Of a stretch of DNA of 64,000 nucleotides, positions 1 through 7,691 are shown one piece after another. The notes below the pieces were generated by a model. It ran no database searches. It was given only the letters and a program-made list of their open reading frames with translations, and was not told the DNA's origin. Each line of letters opens with the position of its first letter. Position 1 is the first letter of the stretch. Origin of the DNA: Halomonas litopenaei (GTDB taxonomy: Bacteria > Pseudomonadota > Gammaproteobacteria > Pseudomonadales > Halomonadaceae); contig NZ_JAEKJT010000003.1 of NCBI RefSeq assembly GCF_017303055.1, forward strand, positions 620,001 to 684,000. Reading direction: 5' to 3'. Both the position numbers and the translations under genes were made by a program.

Positions 1-190
1 GATCAATACCGGCAACGTCGATATTGTCGTAACCATCAGACTTCTGAGCCTCCAACCAGGACTTGGCCTTCTCGGGGTTGTTGTAACCGGCCAGCACCTG
101 ATAACCGGCATCCGCCAGTTCGCGACAGATGGCACTTCCAATACCACCTGTGCCACCGGTGACCCATGCGACGGGCTTTTGCTGAGTCAT
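1..190 (-). CDS. phaB: Acetoacetyl-CoA reductase, 3' end cut by the window edge
   Basis: Only the first 63 codons are present; the gene runs off the left edge. The product starts MTQQKPVAWVTGGTGGIGSA, the TGxxxGIG NADP-binding motif of short-chain dehydrogenases, followed by a PhaB-like stretch ending WLEAQKSDGYDN. PhaB reduces acetoacetyl-CoA to (R)-3-hydroxybutyryl-CoA with NADPH for polyhydroxybutyrate synthesis. A GGGAGG ribosome-binding site lies about 6 nt before the ATG. Another NADPH-dependent SDR such as FabG cannot be fully excluded because the catalytic Tyr/Lys region is missing. Confidence 0.8.
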   Translation of the reverse strand, partial: MTQQKPVAWVTGGTGGIGSAICRELADAGYQVLAGYNNPEKAKSWLEAQKSDGYDNIDVAGID

Positions 191-542
191 TGACGACCTC
201 CCTGATTGTCTATGCTTCCGCCGTTTGCCGACGGACCTTGTTGTAGCAAGCACGTTGTAGCAAGCACGTTGGGACGGATCGGCGGGAGACGATCCTCATC
301 ACAGTGTGTCGAGGCATCGCGCGTGGCCTCCTGCCACGTTGCGCCCGCCTGCCACCAACCTGACACCTGACGACAGCCCTGTCACGAATGACGCGCAACA
401 CGTCGTGGACGTCACACGCTTCGGAGCAAGCCGACGGTCATCTTCAGGCTAGCGTCCGCCACTGACATTTCCATGACAGCCCCTCCAGTATGGACCACTG
501 CGCTCAACCGGTACGAGCCATCTCACGCGAATTCGCACAGGG
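191..542. other. Intergenic region between phaB and the initiator tRNA promoter
   Basis: This is the divergent leader of phaB and the upstream flank of the tRNA gene. It contains a 14-bp tandem duplication (241-271). I see no convincing gene: the short open frames lack ribosome-binding sites and plausible composition. Confidence 0.5.
241..271. repeat. 14-bp tandem repeat, about 2.2 copies
   Basis: TTGTAGCAAGCACG occurs twice without change (241-254, 255-268) and a third copy begins (TTG). It lies 51-81 bp upstream of the phaB start codon, so copy-number change would alter the phaB leader or promoter spacing. It is one of several short arrays in this window with a 14-bp period. Confidence 0.85.
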
Positions 543-570
543 TTGACGTGGGCCAAAAAATCCGTATACT
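543..570 (+). promoter_or_regulatory. Sigma-70 type promoter of the initiator tRNA gene
   Basis: A -35 element TTGACG (543-548) and a -10 element TATACT (565-570) are separated by 16 bp and lie 13 bp before the tRNA 5' end, the arrangement expected for a strong stable-RNA promoter. Confidence 0.85.
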
Positions 571-583
571 TCGTCCTCGTTGA

Positions 584-660
<77 letters not shown>

Positions 661-670
661 AACATCATGA

Positions 671-705
671 AACGGGGCAATCTCTTGAGATTGCCCCGTT
701 TTCTT
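671..705 (+). terminator. Intrinsic terminator of the tRNA gene
   Basis: A perfect 14-bp stem (671-684 with 687-700, arm AACGGGGCAATCTC) is followed by TTCTT, 10 nt after the tRNA CCA end. Confidence 0.93.
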
Positions 706-967
706 GTGCGCCACTGCTATCTCGACGCCTTGCTGATCGGACACCGGGTCGGCGCAGCCCCATCCTTCGACACGCACGTTCACTCGGCTGCGAGTGTTAT
801 GCCGCCCCACGCGAAACATGGGTCTATTTAGCAGAAGACTAAGTCCCATTTAACCTCCATCTTTAGTCGCATAGCGCTCATCAACGACCTTGCGACAGGC
901 CTTGAAGTCGGCGACCAGCGACCGCATCTCTTAGCTCTATCCACTTATCAGACAAGGTTGCGTCCCC

Positions 968-1912
968 ATGCCAATCGTCGACCCGCGCACCGGCGAGCCG
1001 TTGAGCACCGAACCCGCCCAGCACAGCGCTGGCCAAGCAGAGGCCGCTACCCAGGGGCCGGCCGACAGCGATCTGATCTTCGACGTTGATCGCAGCAATA
1101 TTCAGCAGGTGCTGGAACTGTCCATGCGCGTGCCGATCCTCCTCGACTGCTGGGCCCCCTGGTGCGAACCCTGCAAGAACCTGATGCCGGTGCTGGAAAA
1201 GCTGACGCGCGAGTATCGCGGCACCTTTCTGTTGGCCAAGCTCAACATCGACGACAACCAGGACATCGCAGGCCAGCTGGGCGTGCGCTCGGTGCCCGAC
1301 GTCAAGTTGATCAGCCAGGGCGGCCTGGTCGACCACTTCCAGGGTGCGCTGCCTGAAAAGGACATCCGTGAGTGGCTCGCACGCTACTTTCCGGCACCCG
1401 AAGATGCCCCCGCAAGTCCCGAGGAACAGGCAGAGCAGGCCCTGGCGTCCGGCGATACCGCGACGGCGCGCGGCATCTACCAGGAGCTGAGCGAGCAATA
1501 TCCTGACCACGTGGCCTATCGTATCCAGCTGGCCAAGGTTCTGGTCGCTGAGGGCAGCAACGACGAGGCACGCCAGCTGCTCGACGCCCTAGCGCCAGAG
1601 GATCGCGACGGCCCCGAGGCCCGAGGCGTTCGTGCCAGCATCGAGTTCAGCGAGGAAGCCCCCGATGCGGCCACACTCGCGTCTCTGGAAGGGCGCGATG
1701 ACAGTGAAGCCCACTACCAGAGGGCCCTGCGCCAGGTCGCCGACGGTGACTATGAGAACGGCCTGGAAGGACTGCTCACGGTAATGAAGCGTGATCGTGG
1801 TTACGGCGATGACCTGGCTCGCAAGACCCTGCTACGGGTGTTCGACGCCCTGGGGGCAGACCATCCGCTGACCGTCAGCTACCGGCGCAAGCTGTTCGCC
1901 CTGCTGTACTGA
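968..1912 (+). CDS. cnoX: CnoX/YbbN-type thioredoxin-fold co-chaperone with TPRs
   Basis: This 314-residue protein has an N-terminal thioredoxin domain (about residues 35-140) with WCEPC at 65-69 and a VP cis-proline motif at 109-110, then TPR-like helices to the C-terminus, the architecture and length of CnoX. CnoX holds unfolding proteins during oxidative stress and hands them to GroEL or DnaK. The intact CxxC (Cys66, Cys69) differs from E. coli CnoX, which lacks the first cysteine, so this protein may be redox-active like the Caulobacter form. It is a single gene followed by a hairpin at 1960-1988. Confidence 0.93.
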   Translation: MPIVDPRTGEPLSTEPAQHSAGQAEAATQGPADSDLIFDVDRSNIQQVLELSMRVPILLDCWAPWCEPCKNLMPVLEKLTREYRGTFLLAKLNIDDNQDIAGQLGVRSVPDVKLISQGGLVDHFQGALPEKDIREWLARYFPAPEDAPASPEEQAEQALASGDTATARGIYQELSEQYPDHVAYRIQLAKVLVAEGSNDEARQLLDALAPEDRDGPEARGVRASIEFSEEAPDAATLASLEGRDDSEAHYQRALRQVADGDYENGLEGLLTVMKRDRGYGDDLARKTLLRVFDALGADHPLTVSYRRKLFALLY

Positions 1913-1959
1913 AGGCTGAATACCGCCCCCCCTCACCCGGCAGCGTCTGCCAACCACCA

Positions 1960-1988
1960 CCAGCAGGGCCCTTGATGGGCCCTGCTGG
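1960..1988 (+). terminator. Hairpin terminator between convergent cnoX and the PatB/MalY gene
   Basis: A 12-bp GC-rich stem (1960-1971 with 1977-1988, arm CCAGCAGGGCCC) with loop TTGAT is followed by CATTTAG. The T-tract is weak, but the position between two convergent genes fits a terminator. Confidence 0.6.
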
Positions 1989-2017
1989 CATTTAGCGAGT
2001 GCGCGCTACCGACATGG

Positions 2018-3202
2018 TCAGCCAGCGAGCACACGATCCATCCGTGCCAAGGCCTCACCCAGCTGGGCGGCGGTGGTACCAAAGTTGAGCCTGACAAAGC
2101 CCGGCCAGCCAAAGTCAGCCCCGTCTGACAACGCCACGCCAGCACGTTCGAGCAGCACCTTGGCGGGTGACTCCTGGCCCGACAGCGCCGACTGCCGCAG
2201 GTCCAGCCACGCCAGATAGGTAGATTCCGGAGCCGCACAGACCACACCCGGCCAGCCGGCCACATGCTCGGCCAATCGCTGGCGATTTTCTCGAAGCACT
2301 TCCAGCAGCGCCTGGCGCCAGGGCTCGCCGTGACGATAGGCGGCCTCTGCCGCCACCAGTCCCAACACATTGGCGTCCGGCATCAGCCCTTTTGCCCGGT
2401 CACGAAAACGCTGCCTCAATCGCCCATCCGGTATCACCGCGCAGGCAGCGGTTAGTCCCGCCAGATTGAAGGTCTTGGACGGTGCCCACAGCGTCACGGT
2501 GCGCTCGGCAAGCTGCGGCAGTGCGGCCGCCAGTGGCTCGTGTCGCGCCCCGTCTTCAAGCAGCAGATCGCAATGCAGCTCGTCGGACACCACGATCAGT
2601 TGATGGCGCTCGACCAGCGCCGCCAGGCCTTCGAGCTCGTCCCGTCGCCACTGGCGCCCGGTGGGGTTATGGGGATGGCACCATAACAGCAGTCGTGTGC
2701 GCTCGGTGATGGCCTCCTCGATGGCATCCAGGTCCAGCGCCCAGGACTCTCCTGGTGACGCCGGCGGCGTCATCTCGGCCTGCTGCGCCAGGCGACCGGT
2801 TCGTTCGGCCACCTGCAGGAAAGGAGGATAGATCGGGGTAATCGTCAGCACCCCATCGCCTGGCTTGGTAAATGCCAAGCTCGCCAGATGAAGGGCAGGC
2901 ACCACCCCCGGCAACCAGTGCTGCCAGCGGGGGGAGATTTCCCAGCCGTAGTGCTCGCGACTCCAGTCGACCAGCGCCTGCTCGAGGCTTTCTGGCACCT
3001 TGCCGTAGCCGTAGACCCCGTGACCGACGCGCTCTGACAGGGCATCAATCACCGCAGGGGGTGAACGAAAGTCCATATCGGCCACCCACAGCGGCAGCAC
3101 GTCATCGGCGTAGCGATGCCACTTCTGTGACGGCCACGGCGGGCACTGATCGGCATCCCGGGGCTGCCGTCGATCAATCGGCGTGGCAAAATCGAAGTTC
3201 AT
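2018..3202 (-). CDS. PatB/MalY-family PLP-dependent C-S lyase (cystathionine beta-lyase type)
   Basis: This is a fold-type I aminotransferase-like enzyme of 394 residues. Visible motifs are PLWVADMDF (38-46), CHPHNPTGR (175-183), SDELHCDL (207-214) and SKTFNLAGL, with the PLP-binding lysine at about 243. Family members cleave cystathionine or cysteine to a thiol, pyruvate and ammonia. The ATG at 3202 is chosen over the one at 3208 because GGGAG directly abuts the latter but sits 6 nt from the former. A regulatory role like that of E. coli MalY is possible but not visible. Confidence 0.9.
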   Translation of the reverse strand: MNFDFATPIDRRQPRDADQCPPWPSQKWHRYADDVLPLWVADMDFRSPPAVIDALSERVGHGVYGYGKVPESLEQALVDWSREHYGWEISPRWQHWLPGVVPALHLASLAFTKPGDGVLTITPIYPPFLQVAERTGRLAQQAEMTPPASPGESWALDLDAIEEAITERTRLLLWCHPHNPTGRQWRRDELEGLAALVERHQLIVVSDELHCDLLLEDGARHEPLAAALPQLAERTVTLWAPSKTFNLAGLTAACAVIPDGRLRQRFRDRAKGLMPDANVLGLVAAEAAYRHGEPWRQALLEVLRENRQRLAEHVAGWPGVVCAAPESTYLAWLDLRQSALSGQESPAKVLLERAGVALSDGADFGWPGFVRLNFGTTAAQLGEALARMDRVLAG

Positions 3203-3273
3203 GGTCATCTCCCTGACGATGGCTGTTCGATTACCAGGTTACCCTGGCCAAGTATTTGAAGGACGCATTTTCC

Positions 3274-3720
3274 ATGACAAGCACCATGCCGCATCACGGA
3301 TTCTTCGCCAAGGTGTGTCGCGGAATGCCGGCGCTGATTGGCCAATGGCTGGCCTTGGGTCGCGGTGATCCCGATCGACTGGCATTGATCCTGGCCGAAA
3401 CGGCCAGGGTGGCGGGACTCGGCGAGCCGGGCGAGACTCCCGACGGCGCGACGCTTGCTCTGTGGGCAGACCGCCAGGACGAGGACCTTCCGCCTCACTG
3501 GGCGGTGCGCACCGCGCTGTTCCTGCTGGTCCAGATGCCCGCTCGCCCGACGCCAGGAGATGAAGACGAGGCCTGCGCATGGGCTTACTGCTGGCTGCGC
3601 AATCGTGAATTCACCAGCCGCGACCAGGCCCTGGATGCGTTGCCGGAGCACCTCCGGGAATCCCTGGCACCAGCCCTGACAGCAGCCTGGACGGACCGTC
3701 AGGGATTGCGCCTGGTATAA
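3274..3720 (+). CDS. Hypothetical acidic cytoplasmic protein
   Basis: The 148-residue product has no recognised domain, signal peptide or membrane segment. It is Trp- and Ala-rich, with two predicted helical regions around the motifs RGMPALIGQWLALGRGD and RNREFTSRDQALDALPEHL. A GAAGGA site 10 nt upstream supports the ATG at 3274 over a TTG 18 nt earlier. It is divergent from the PatB/MalY gene with a 71-bp gap, so the two may share a control region. Codon use resembles that of its neighbours. Confidence 0.7.
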   Translation: MTSTMPHHGFFAKVCRGMPALIGQWLALGRGDPDRLALILAETARVAGLGEPGETPDGATLALWADRQDEDLPPHWAVRTALFLLVQMPARPTPGDEDEACAWAYCWLRNREFTSRDQALDALPEHLRESLAPALTAAWTDRQGLRLV

Positions 3721-3747
3721 CCCCGCCGCGTCGCCGTGGCGACCAGA

Positions 3748-4083
3748 TCATTGCCGCCGCCGGGTCGGTCGCTTCGGCCGAAATCCAGCGGGCTTGGTCG
3801 CCAGCCATTCAACGAAGGAACGAATATCAGGGTGTGCCAGCAGCGCGTCTCGACTGCGATAATGGTCCGCCAGTTCCCTCTCGCTGAGCACCGCATGCAA
3901 GTGGCGATGGCAACCATGACATACCCACAGGATGGCCGTCAGTCGCTCGACGCGGTCGTGCCGCCGTCGATAGCGCGCCTTGCCGTGTAGTGACCTCGGG
4001 ATCAAATGGTGCTTGGTCAAGGGCGCGGCTCGCTCACACAGCTCGCAACATTCGGGGCGCGGCGGCGGCGACAGCTCTGTCAT
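3748..4083 (-). CDS. Small HNH-family protein (putative endonuclease)
   Basis: The 111-residue protein carries CELC at its N-terminus, HHLIPRSLH in the middle and CHGCHRHLH later. These are paired CxxC zinc-binding knuckles around an HH..H core, as in YisB-like HNH nucleases. The C-terminus is very basic (RPKRPTRRRQ). The start at 4083 is set by GGGAGG 6 nt upstream; an upstream ATG at 4107 has no good ribosome-binding site. No toxin-antitoxin partner, methylase or phage gene is nearby, so its role is unknown. Nuclease activity is inferred from the motif only. Confidence 0.85.
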   Translation of the reverse strand: MTELSPPPRPECCELCERAAPLTKHHLIPRSLHGKARYRRRHDRVERLTAILWVCHGCHRHLHAVLSERELADHYRSRDALLAHPDIRSFVEWLATKPAGFRPKRPTRRRQ

Positions 4084-4141
4084 GTCGACCTCCCGGATCG
4101 GCATCATGCTTTAACGATAGCTTAAGGATCGCATTTTTCTT

Positions 4142-4969
4142 ATGGACGTTCCCTTCCATTGGCAGCTGGCCAAGCTGCTCATTTCCATCGGCGTCGTGCT
4201 CGGCCTGTCAGTCATCGCCGAAAGAGTCAGCACTCGCGTCGCTGGACTGCTCTCCGGCTATCCCCTGGGCACGGCCATCGCCCTGTTCTTTATCGGGCTG
4301 GAGCTTTCCCCCCAGTTTGCCGCTGATAGCGCCGTGCATACCCTGGCAGGCTTCACGGCCACCCTGGCGCTGGGCGGCGGCTACCTGCTCGCGGCCCGTG
4401 GGGATGGCCTCAAAGGAGTCCTGACGGGCACTGCGGGAGGGCTCGTTGCCTGGCTGGCCGCCAGCAGTCTGTTGACCCAGCTCGACCTCAATCGCATCAG
4501 CGGAACCCTGATCACCCTCGTCGCCATTGCGCTATTCACTTGGCTCTATCGCGGGGTCCCGGACATCAAGGCCAGCCCCAAGGGTGGCTTTTCCTGGCCT
4601 GCCTTGGCACTAAGGGCTGGGCTCGCTGCCGCCATCATTTTCCTGATCACCGGCCTTGCCCACGCCGTTCCCAGCGCCTGGGCCGGGGTCATGGCCGCCT
4701 TCCCGGTGACCATGTACCCCTTTCTGGTGATTCTGCACCTGACCCAGGGTACCGCTCCAGTGGCCACGGTCATCAAGCACTACCCTGCCGGTCTTGGCTC
4801 ACTGCTGTGCTATGCCCTGGTGGTATCGCTGACCTACGCGACGATGGGACTTTGGCAGGGCACGCTGCTGGGCTTCGTCGCCGCCACGCTGTGGCTGCTG
4901 GGCTGGATGCGACTGCAACAGTGGTGGGCAGCTCGCCGCCATCGTCGGCGCCAGCAGCGCACGTTGTGA
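4142..4969 (+). CDS. Multi-pass membrane protein with an internal repeat
   Basis: The 275-residue protein has about eight hydrophobic segments and a basic tail (RRHRRRQQR). The two halves resemble each other: LLSGYPLGTAIALFFIGLEL around residues 36-55 and VMAAFPVTMYPFLVILHLTQ in the second half both follow a TM helix and carry a G/AxP break. This suggests an inverted- or direct-repeat transporter fold. I cannot name a family; a small-molecule permease is a guess. It is divergent from the HNH gene with a 58-bp AT-richer gap. Confidence 0.75.
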   Translation: MDVPFHWQLAKLLISIGVVLGLSVIAERVSTRVAGLLSGYPLGTAIALFFIGLELSPQFAADSAVHTLAGFTATLALGGGYLLAARGDGLKGVLTGTAGGLVAWLAASSLLTQLDLNRISGTLITLVAIALFTWLYRGVPDIKASPKGGFSWPALALRAGLAAAIIFLITGLAHAVPSAWAGVMAAFPVTMYPFLVILHLTQGTAPVATVIKHYPAGLGSLLCYALVVSLTYATMGLWQGTLLGFVAATLWLLGWMRLQQWWAARRHRRRQQRTL

Positions 4970-5036
4970 CCTGGAAGCGGGCTTGACCTAGCGCTTGCTT
5001 GGGTCAATCCTGAAGCACACCTTCCTGCACGTGAGA

Positions 5037-5453
5037 ATGTCCATGCTGACCCGCACGATCGAGCCCGCTTTCTACGACACTGATGCCCTCGGCCATATTA
5101 ACAACACACGCCTGCCGGCCTGGTTCGAGCTGGCCCGCAACGAGCTGTTCCGGCTGTTCACTCCAGACCTGGATCCCGCCAAATGGCGGCTGATCATGGC
5201 GCGCATGGAGATCGACTACCGGGCTGAGCTTCATTACGGTCACGACATCGAGATCCGCACCTATCTGTCGCGACTCGGCAAGAGTTCCTTTACCGTGACC
5301 CAGGAAGCGCACCAGCAAGGGGTCATGACCAACATCGGCCATACCGTGCTGGTGCATTTCGACCATCACACCAAGGCGTCGGTACCGATTACCGGCGCGC
5401 TGCGTGAGGCGCTGATGGAACACCTGCACGAGGCGGAAATGACCGAAGCCTGA
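5037..5453 (+). CDS. 4HBT-fold acyl-CoA thioesterase (YbgC/FadM-like)
   Basis: About 138 residues form a single hotdog domain. The signature YDTDALGHINNTRLPAWFELAR holds the conserved Asp and the start of the long helix of the 4-hydroxybenzoyl-CoA thioesterase family. Members hydrolyse acyl-CoA thioesters; the substrate cannot be told from sequence. Two in-frame ATGs (5037 and 5043) are possible, both with a weak GTGAGA site; an upstream start at 4995 has none. Confidence 0.85.
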   Translation: MSMLTRTIEPAFYDTDALGHINNTRLPAWFELARNELFRLFTPDLDPAKWRLIMARMEIDYRAELHYGHDIEIRTYLSRLGKSSFTVTQEAHQQGVMTNIGHTVLVHFDHHTKASVPITGALREALMEHLHEAEMTEA

Positions 5454-5563
5454 GCACGTTGCCCCGATGGCAGGCCAGATCATCCGATAAGGGTACGGTT
5501 GGCCGTTCGCCTGGCCTCGCGGATAATGGCCTGCCTGCCCCACCCCAAGGAACCTTCATCGCC

Positions 5564-6031
5564 ATGACCCCCGCCATCAAGGCCCTGGAAAGGGCCAAGG
5601 TCAACTTCAGCGTACTGAGCTATGAACACGATGCCCGCTCGGCGGCTTACGGCGAAGAGGCCGCCGAACAGCTTGGGCTAGACGCCGAGAGTGTGTTCAA
5701 GACCTTGCTGGCGAACCTGGACGGCCATCGACTGGTAGTGGCCATCGTCCCGGTCTCTGCCAAGCTCGACCTCAAGGCGCTGGCCCGCGCGGCGGGCGCC
5801 CGCAAGGCCAGCATGGCTGACCCCGCCGACGCCGAGCGCGCCACGGGCTATATCGTCGGGGGAATCAGTCCCCTTGGGCAGAAGAAGCGCCTGGCTACCT
5901 TCATCGACGACAGCTGCCAGAGGCTGCCCCAGATGCACGTCAGCGGAGGACGTAGGGGCCTTGAAATCTGCCTGGCCCCGGAGGACTTGGTGGTGTTGAC
6001 GCGGGCAACCGTGGCTCCGCTCTTGCGCTAG
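5564..6031 (+). CDS. ybaK: YbaK-type Cys-tRNA(Pro) deacylase
   Basis: The 155-residue protein matches the YbaK/EbsC editing domain: SVFKTLLANLDG, the conserved lysine in the KTL motif, GYIVGGISPLGQKKRL and HVSGGRRGLEICLAPEDL. YbaK acts in trans with prolyl-tRNA synthetase and removes cysteine misloaded on tRNA-Pro. An AAGGA site precedes the ATG at 5564; upstream in-frame codons look non-coding. Its final codons and TAG stop lie inside the first copy of a 22-bp tandem repeat (6024-6074). Confidence 0.93.
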   Translation: MTPAIKALERAKVNFSVLSYEHDARSAAYGEEAAEQLGLDAESVFKTLLANLDGHRLVVAIVPVSAKLDLKALARAAGARKASMADPADAERATGYIVGGISPLGQKKRLATFIDDSCQRLPQMHVSGGRRGLEICLAPEDLVVLTRATVAPLLR

Positions 6032-6074
6032 TCCGTTGCCACTAGTGCGCTAGTCCGTTGCCACTAGTGCGCTA
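6024..6074. repeat. 22-bp tandem repeat overlapping the ybaK stop codon
   Basis: TGCGCTAGTCCGTTGCCACT plus AG occurs at 6024-6045 and 6046-6067 without mismatch, and a third copy starts (TGCGCTA). Each copy carries the TAG that ends ybaK, so expansion or contraction never changes the protein. Confidence 0.9.
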
Positions 6075-6186
6075 CCCGAAGCCACGGGGTCTGGCGCGGC
6101 GGCCAGGCGATGGCGGAGGTCCTGATACGCTGGGTCTAAGGCGCAAAAAATGCTAGGTTGGCGCAACGTCAACTAGGATGCACTGC

Positions 6187-6501
6187 ATGGCGATCCGCTA
6201 TACCCTCTGGCTCGATCCGGACGATAAGGTGCGCCACCGCGCGGCTGAGACCAGCCTCGAGACCTTCTTTCTCGAGCGCTTCGCGGACTACCCGCACATC
6301 CGCTTGTTCGGTGCTGATCCCTACGACTATGATGCGCCCTTCAATCGACTCTACGACGTTCTGATCGCACGAGGCAGCGAGTACCTCGAGCGCGAACATG
6401 CCTATGTACCCACCCCGGAACAGCTCAATCGCGCGTTCTTCCGTGCCGTGGGCCGCTCCACCAAATTTGTAAGAGACAACCCCGATGGTGATCCATCCTG
6501 A
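6187..6501 (+). CDS. Conserved hypothetical small protein
   Basis: The product has 104 residues with no signal peptide or membrane segment. It contains RYTLWLDPDDKVRHRAAETS and LFGADPYDYDAPFNRLYDVL and is rich in aromatic and acidic residues. The ATG at 6187 is preferred over 6178 because AGGA lies 8-9 nt upstream of it. The 3' end overlaps the downstream DUF501 gene by 17 bp, which suggests translational coupling and co-expression. Function unknown. Confidence 0.65.
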   Translation: MAIRYTLWLDPDDKVRHRAAETSLETFFLERFADYPHIRLFGADPYDYDAPFNRLYDVLIARGSEYLEREHAYVPTPEQLNRAFFRAVGRSTKFVRDNPDGDPS

Positions 6502-7006
6502 CACGACTCCCGACGCTGCCCAGATGGCCATCATCGCCGAGCAGCTGGGACGCGAGCCTCGCGGCATCGAGGCCCTGGCGGCCACCGACGGCAAAGGCAC
6601 TCCTCTGGTCCTGCGCATGGCTCCCATCGTCGATGGCAAGCCTTTCCCGACCCTGTTCTGGCTGAGCTCCGACCTGCTCAAGGTCGAGCTGTCGAGAATC
6701 GAAGCCGCCGGCGTGATCAAGTCGCTGGAAGCGCGCCTGCAGGAAGACGAGGAATTTCGCGCGGCCTATCACGCCAGCCACCAGGACTACATCGACACCC
6801 GCTGGGCGCTGATGAGCGACGCCCAGCGTGCCGAGGTCGAGCGCCTGGGCTATGACCGGGTACTGCGCGAGCGAGGAATCGGCGGCATCGCCAACCACGA
6901 CCAGGTTCGCTGCCTGCACACGCAGTACGCCCACCACCTGTGCGGCCACAATGTGATCGGACAATGGGTCGACGAGCACTACGGCATCATCGACCTGCTG
7001 CCGTAA
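6485..7006 (+). CDS. DUF501 family protein
   Basis: The 173-residue product fits the DUF501 family: REPRGIEALAATDGKGTPLVLR near the start, PTLFWLSSDL in the middle and the C-terminal GGIANHDQVRCLHTQYAHHL block with conserved Cys and His residues. The biochemical role of the family is unknown. It overlaps the preceding small gene by 17 bp. Confidence 0.85.
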   Translation: MVIHPDTTPDAAQMAIIAEQLGREPRGIEALAATDGKGTPLVLRMAPIVDGKPFPTLFWLSSDLLKVELSRIEAAGVIKSLEARLQEDEEFRAAYHASHQDYIDTRWALMSDAQRAEVERLGYDRVLRERGIGGIANHDQVRCLHTQYAHHLCGHNVIGQWVDEHYGIIDLLP

Positions 7007-7072
7007 TCCCCTGGCCCGTGCCTCATCTCGGGCCTTCCTCGCGACCCCATCATTACCTCAGGGAGGCCTCAA

Positions 7073-7630
7073 ATGGCCCAGATCTGCGTCTATCTCGGCT
7101 CACGCCAGGGTGAGGATCCACGCTTCATCGACGACACACGCGTGTTTGGCCGTCGCCTGGCCGAGCGCGGACATGGACTCGTCTACGGGGGCGCCAGCGT
7201 CGGCCTGATGGGGGCGCTGGCGAATGCAGCGCTGGACGCCGGTGGCCAGGTCGTTGGCGTCATGCCCCATCACCTGGTGGATCGAGAGTTGGCCCACACG
7301 GGTCTCAGCGAGCTGATCAGGGTCGCCGACATGCACGAGCGCAAGGCCCAGATGGCAGCCAGTGCCGACGCCTTCGTCATGCTGCCTGGTGGCATCGGCA
7401 CGCTGGAAGAATTCTTCGAGACCTGGACCTGGCACTACCTGGGACTGCACGCCAAGCCGATCGGCATCCTGGATAGCTGCCAGTTCTACCGTCCGCTGCT
7501 GGACTTTCTGGAAGCCGGCGTTGCCCAGGGCTTCCTGGATGCTCGTACCTTGCAGACGCTGGTCACGGCCGCTACCCCGGACGAGTTACTGGACCGACTG
7601 GAGCAACGGCTGGCCCATCTGCCGGGCTGA
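7073..7630 (+). CDS. LOG-family nucleotide 5'-monophosphate phosphoribohydrolase (Rossman-fold)
   Basis: The 185-residue protein has the family motif PGGIGTLEEFFE (PGGxGTxxE) plus YGGASVGLMG near the N-terminus. LOG proteins release the base from N6-modified adenosine monophosphates (cytokinin riboside 5'-phosphates) or AMP and GMP; the bacterial substrate is often unknown. A strong GGGAGG site precedes the ATG. It is followed 61 bp later by the quinone reductase gene on the same strand. Confidence 0.93.
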   Translation: MAQICVYLGSRQGEDPRFIDDTRVFGRRLAERGHGLVYGGASVGLMGALANAALDAGGQVVGVMPHHLVDRELAHTGLSELIRVADMHERKAQMAASADAFVMLPGGIGTLEEFFETWTWHYLGLHAKPIGILDSCQFYRPLLDFLEAGVAQGFLDARTLQTLVTAATPDELLDRLEQRLAHLPG

Positions 7631-7691
7631 CCGCAGAGCCGTCGGCTCGGCGCCTTGCGCCACCACTGAACACCGACAAGGAGGATGTCAC

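Noticed and set aside
7362-7691. N-terminal extension of the quinone reductase into the LOG gene
   Set aside because: The extension overlaps a well-supported gene in another frame, and AAGGAGG marks the ATG at 7692.
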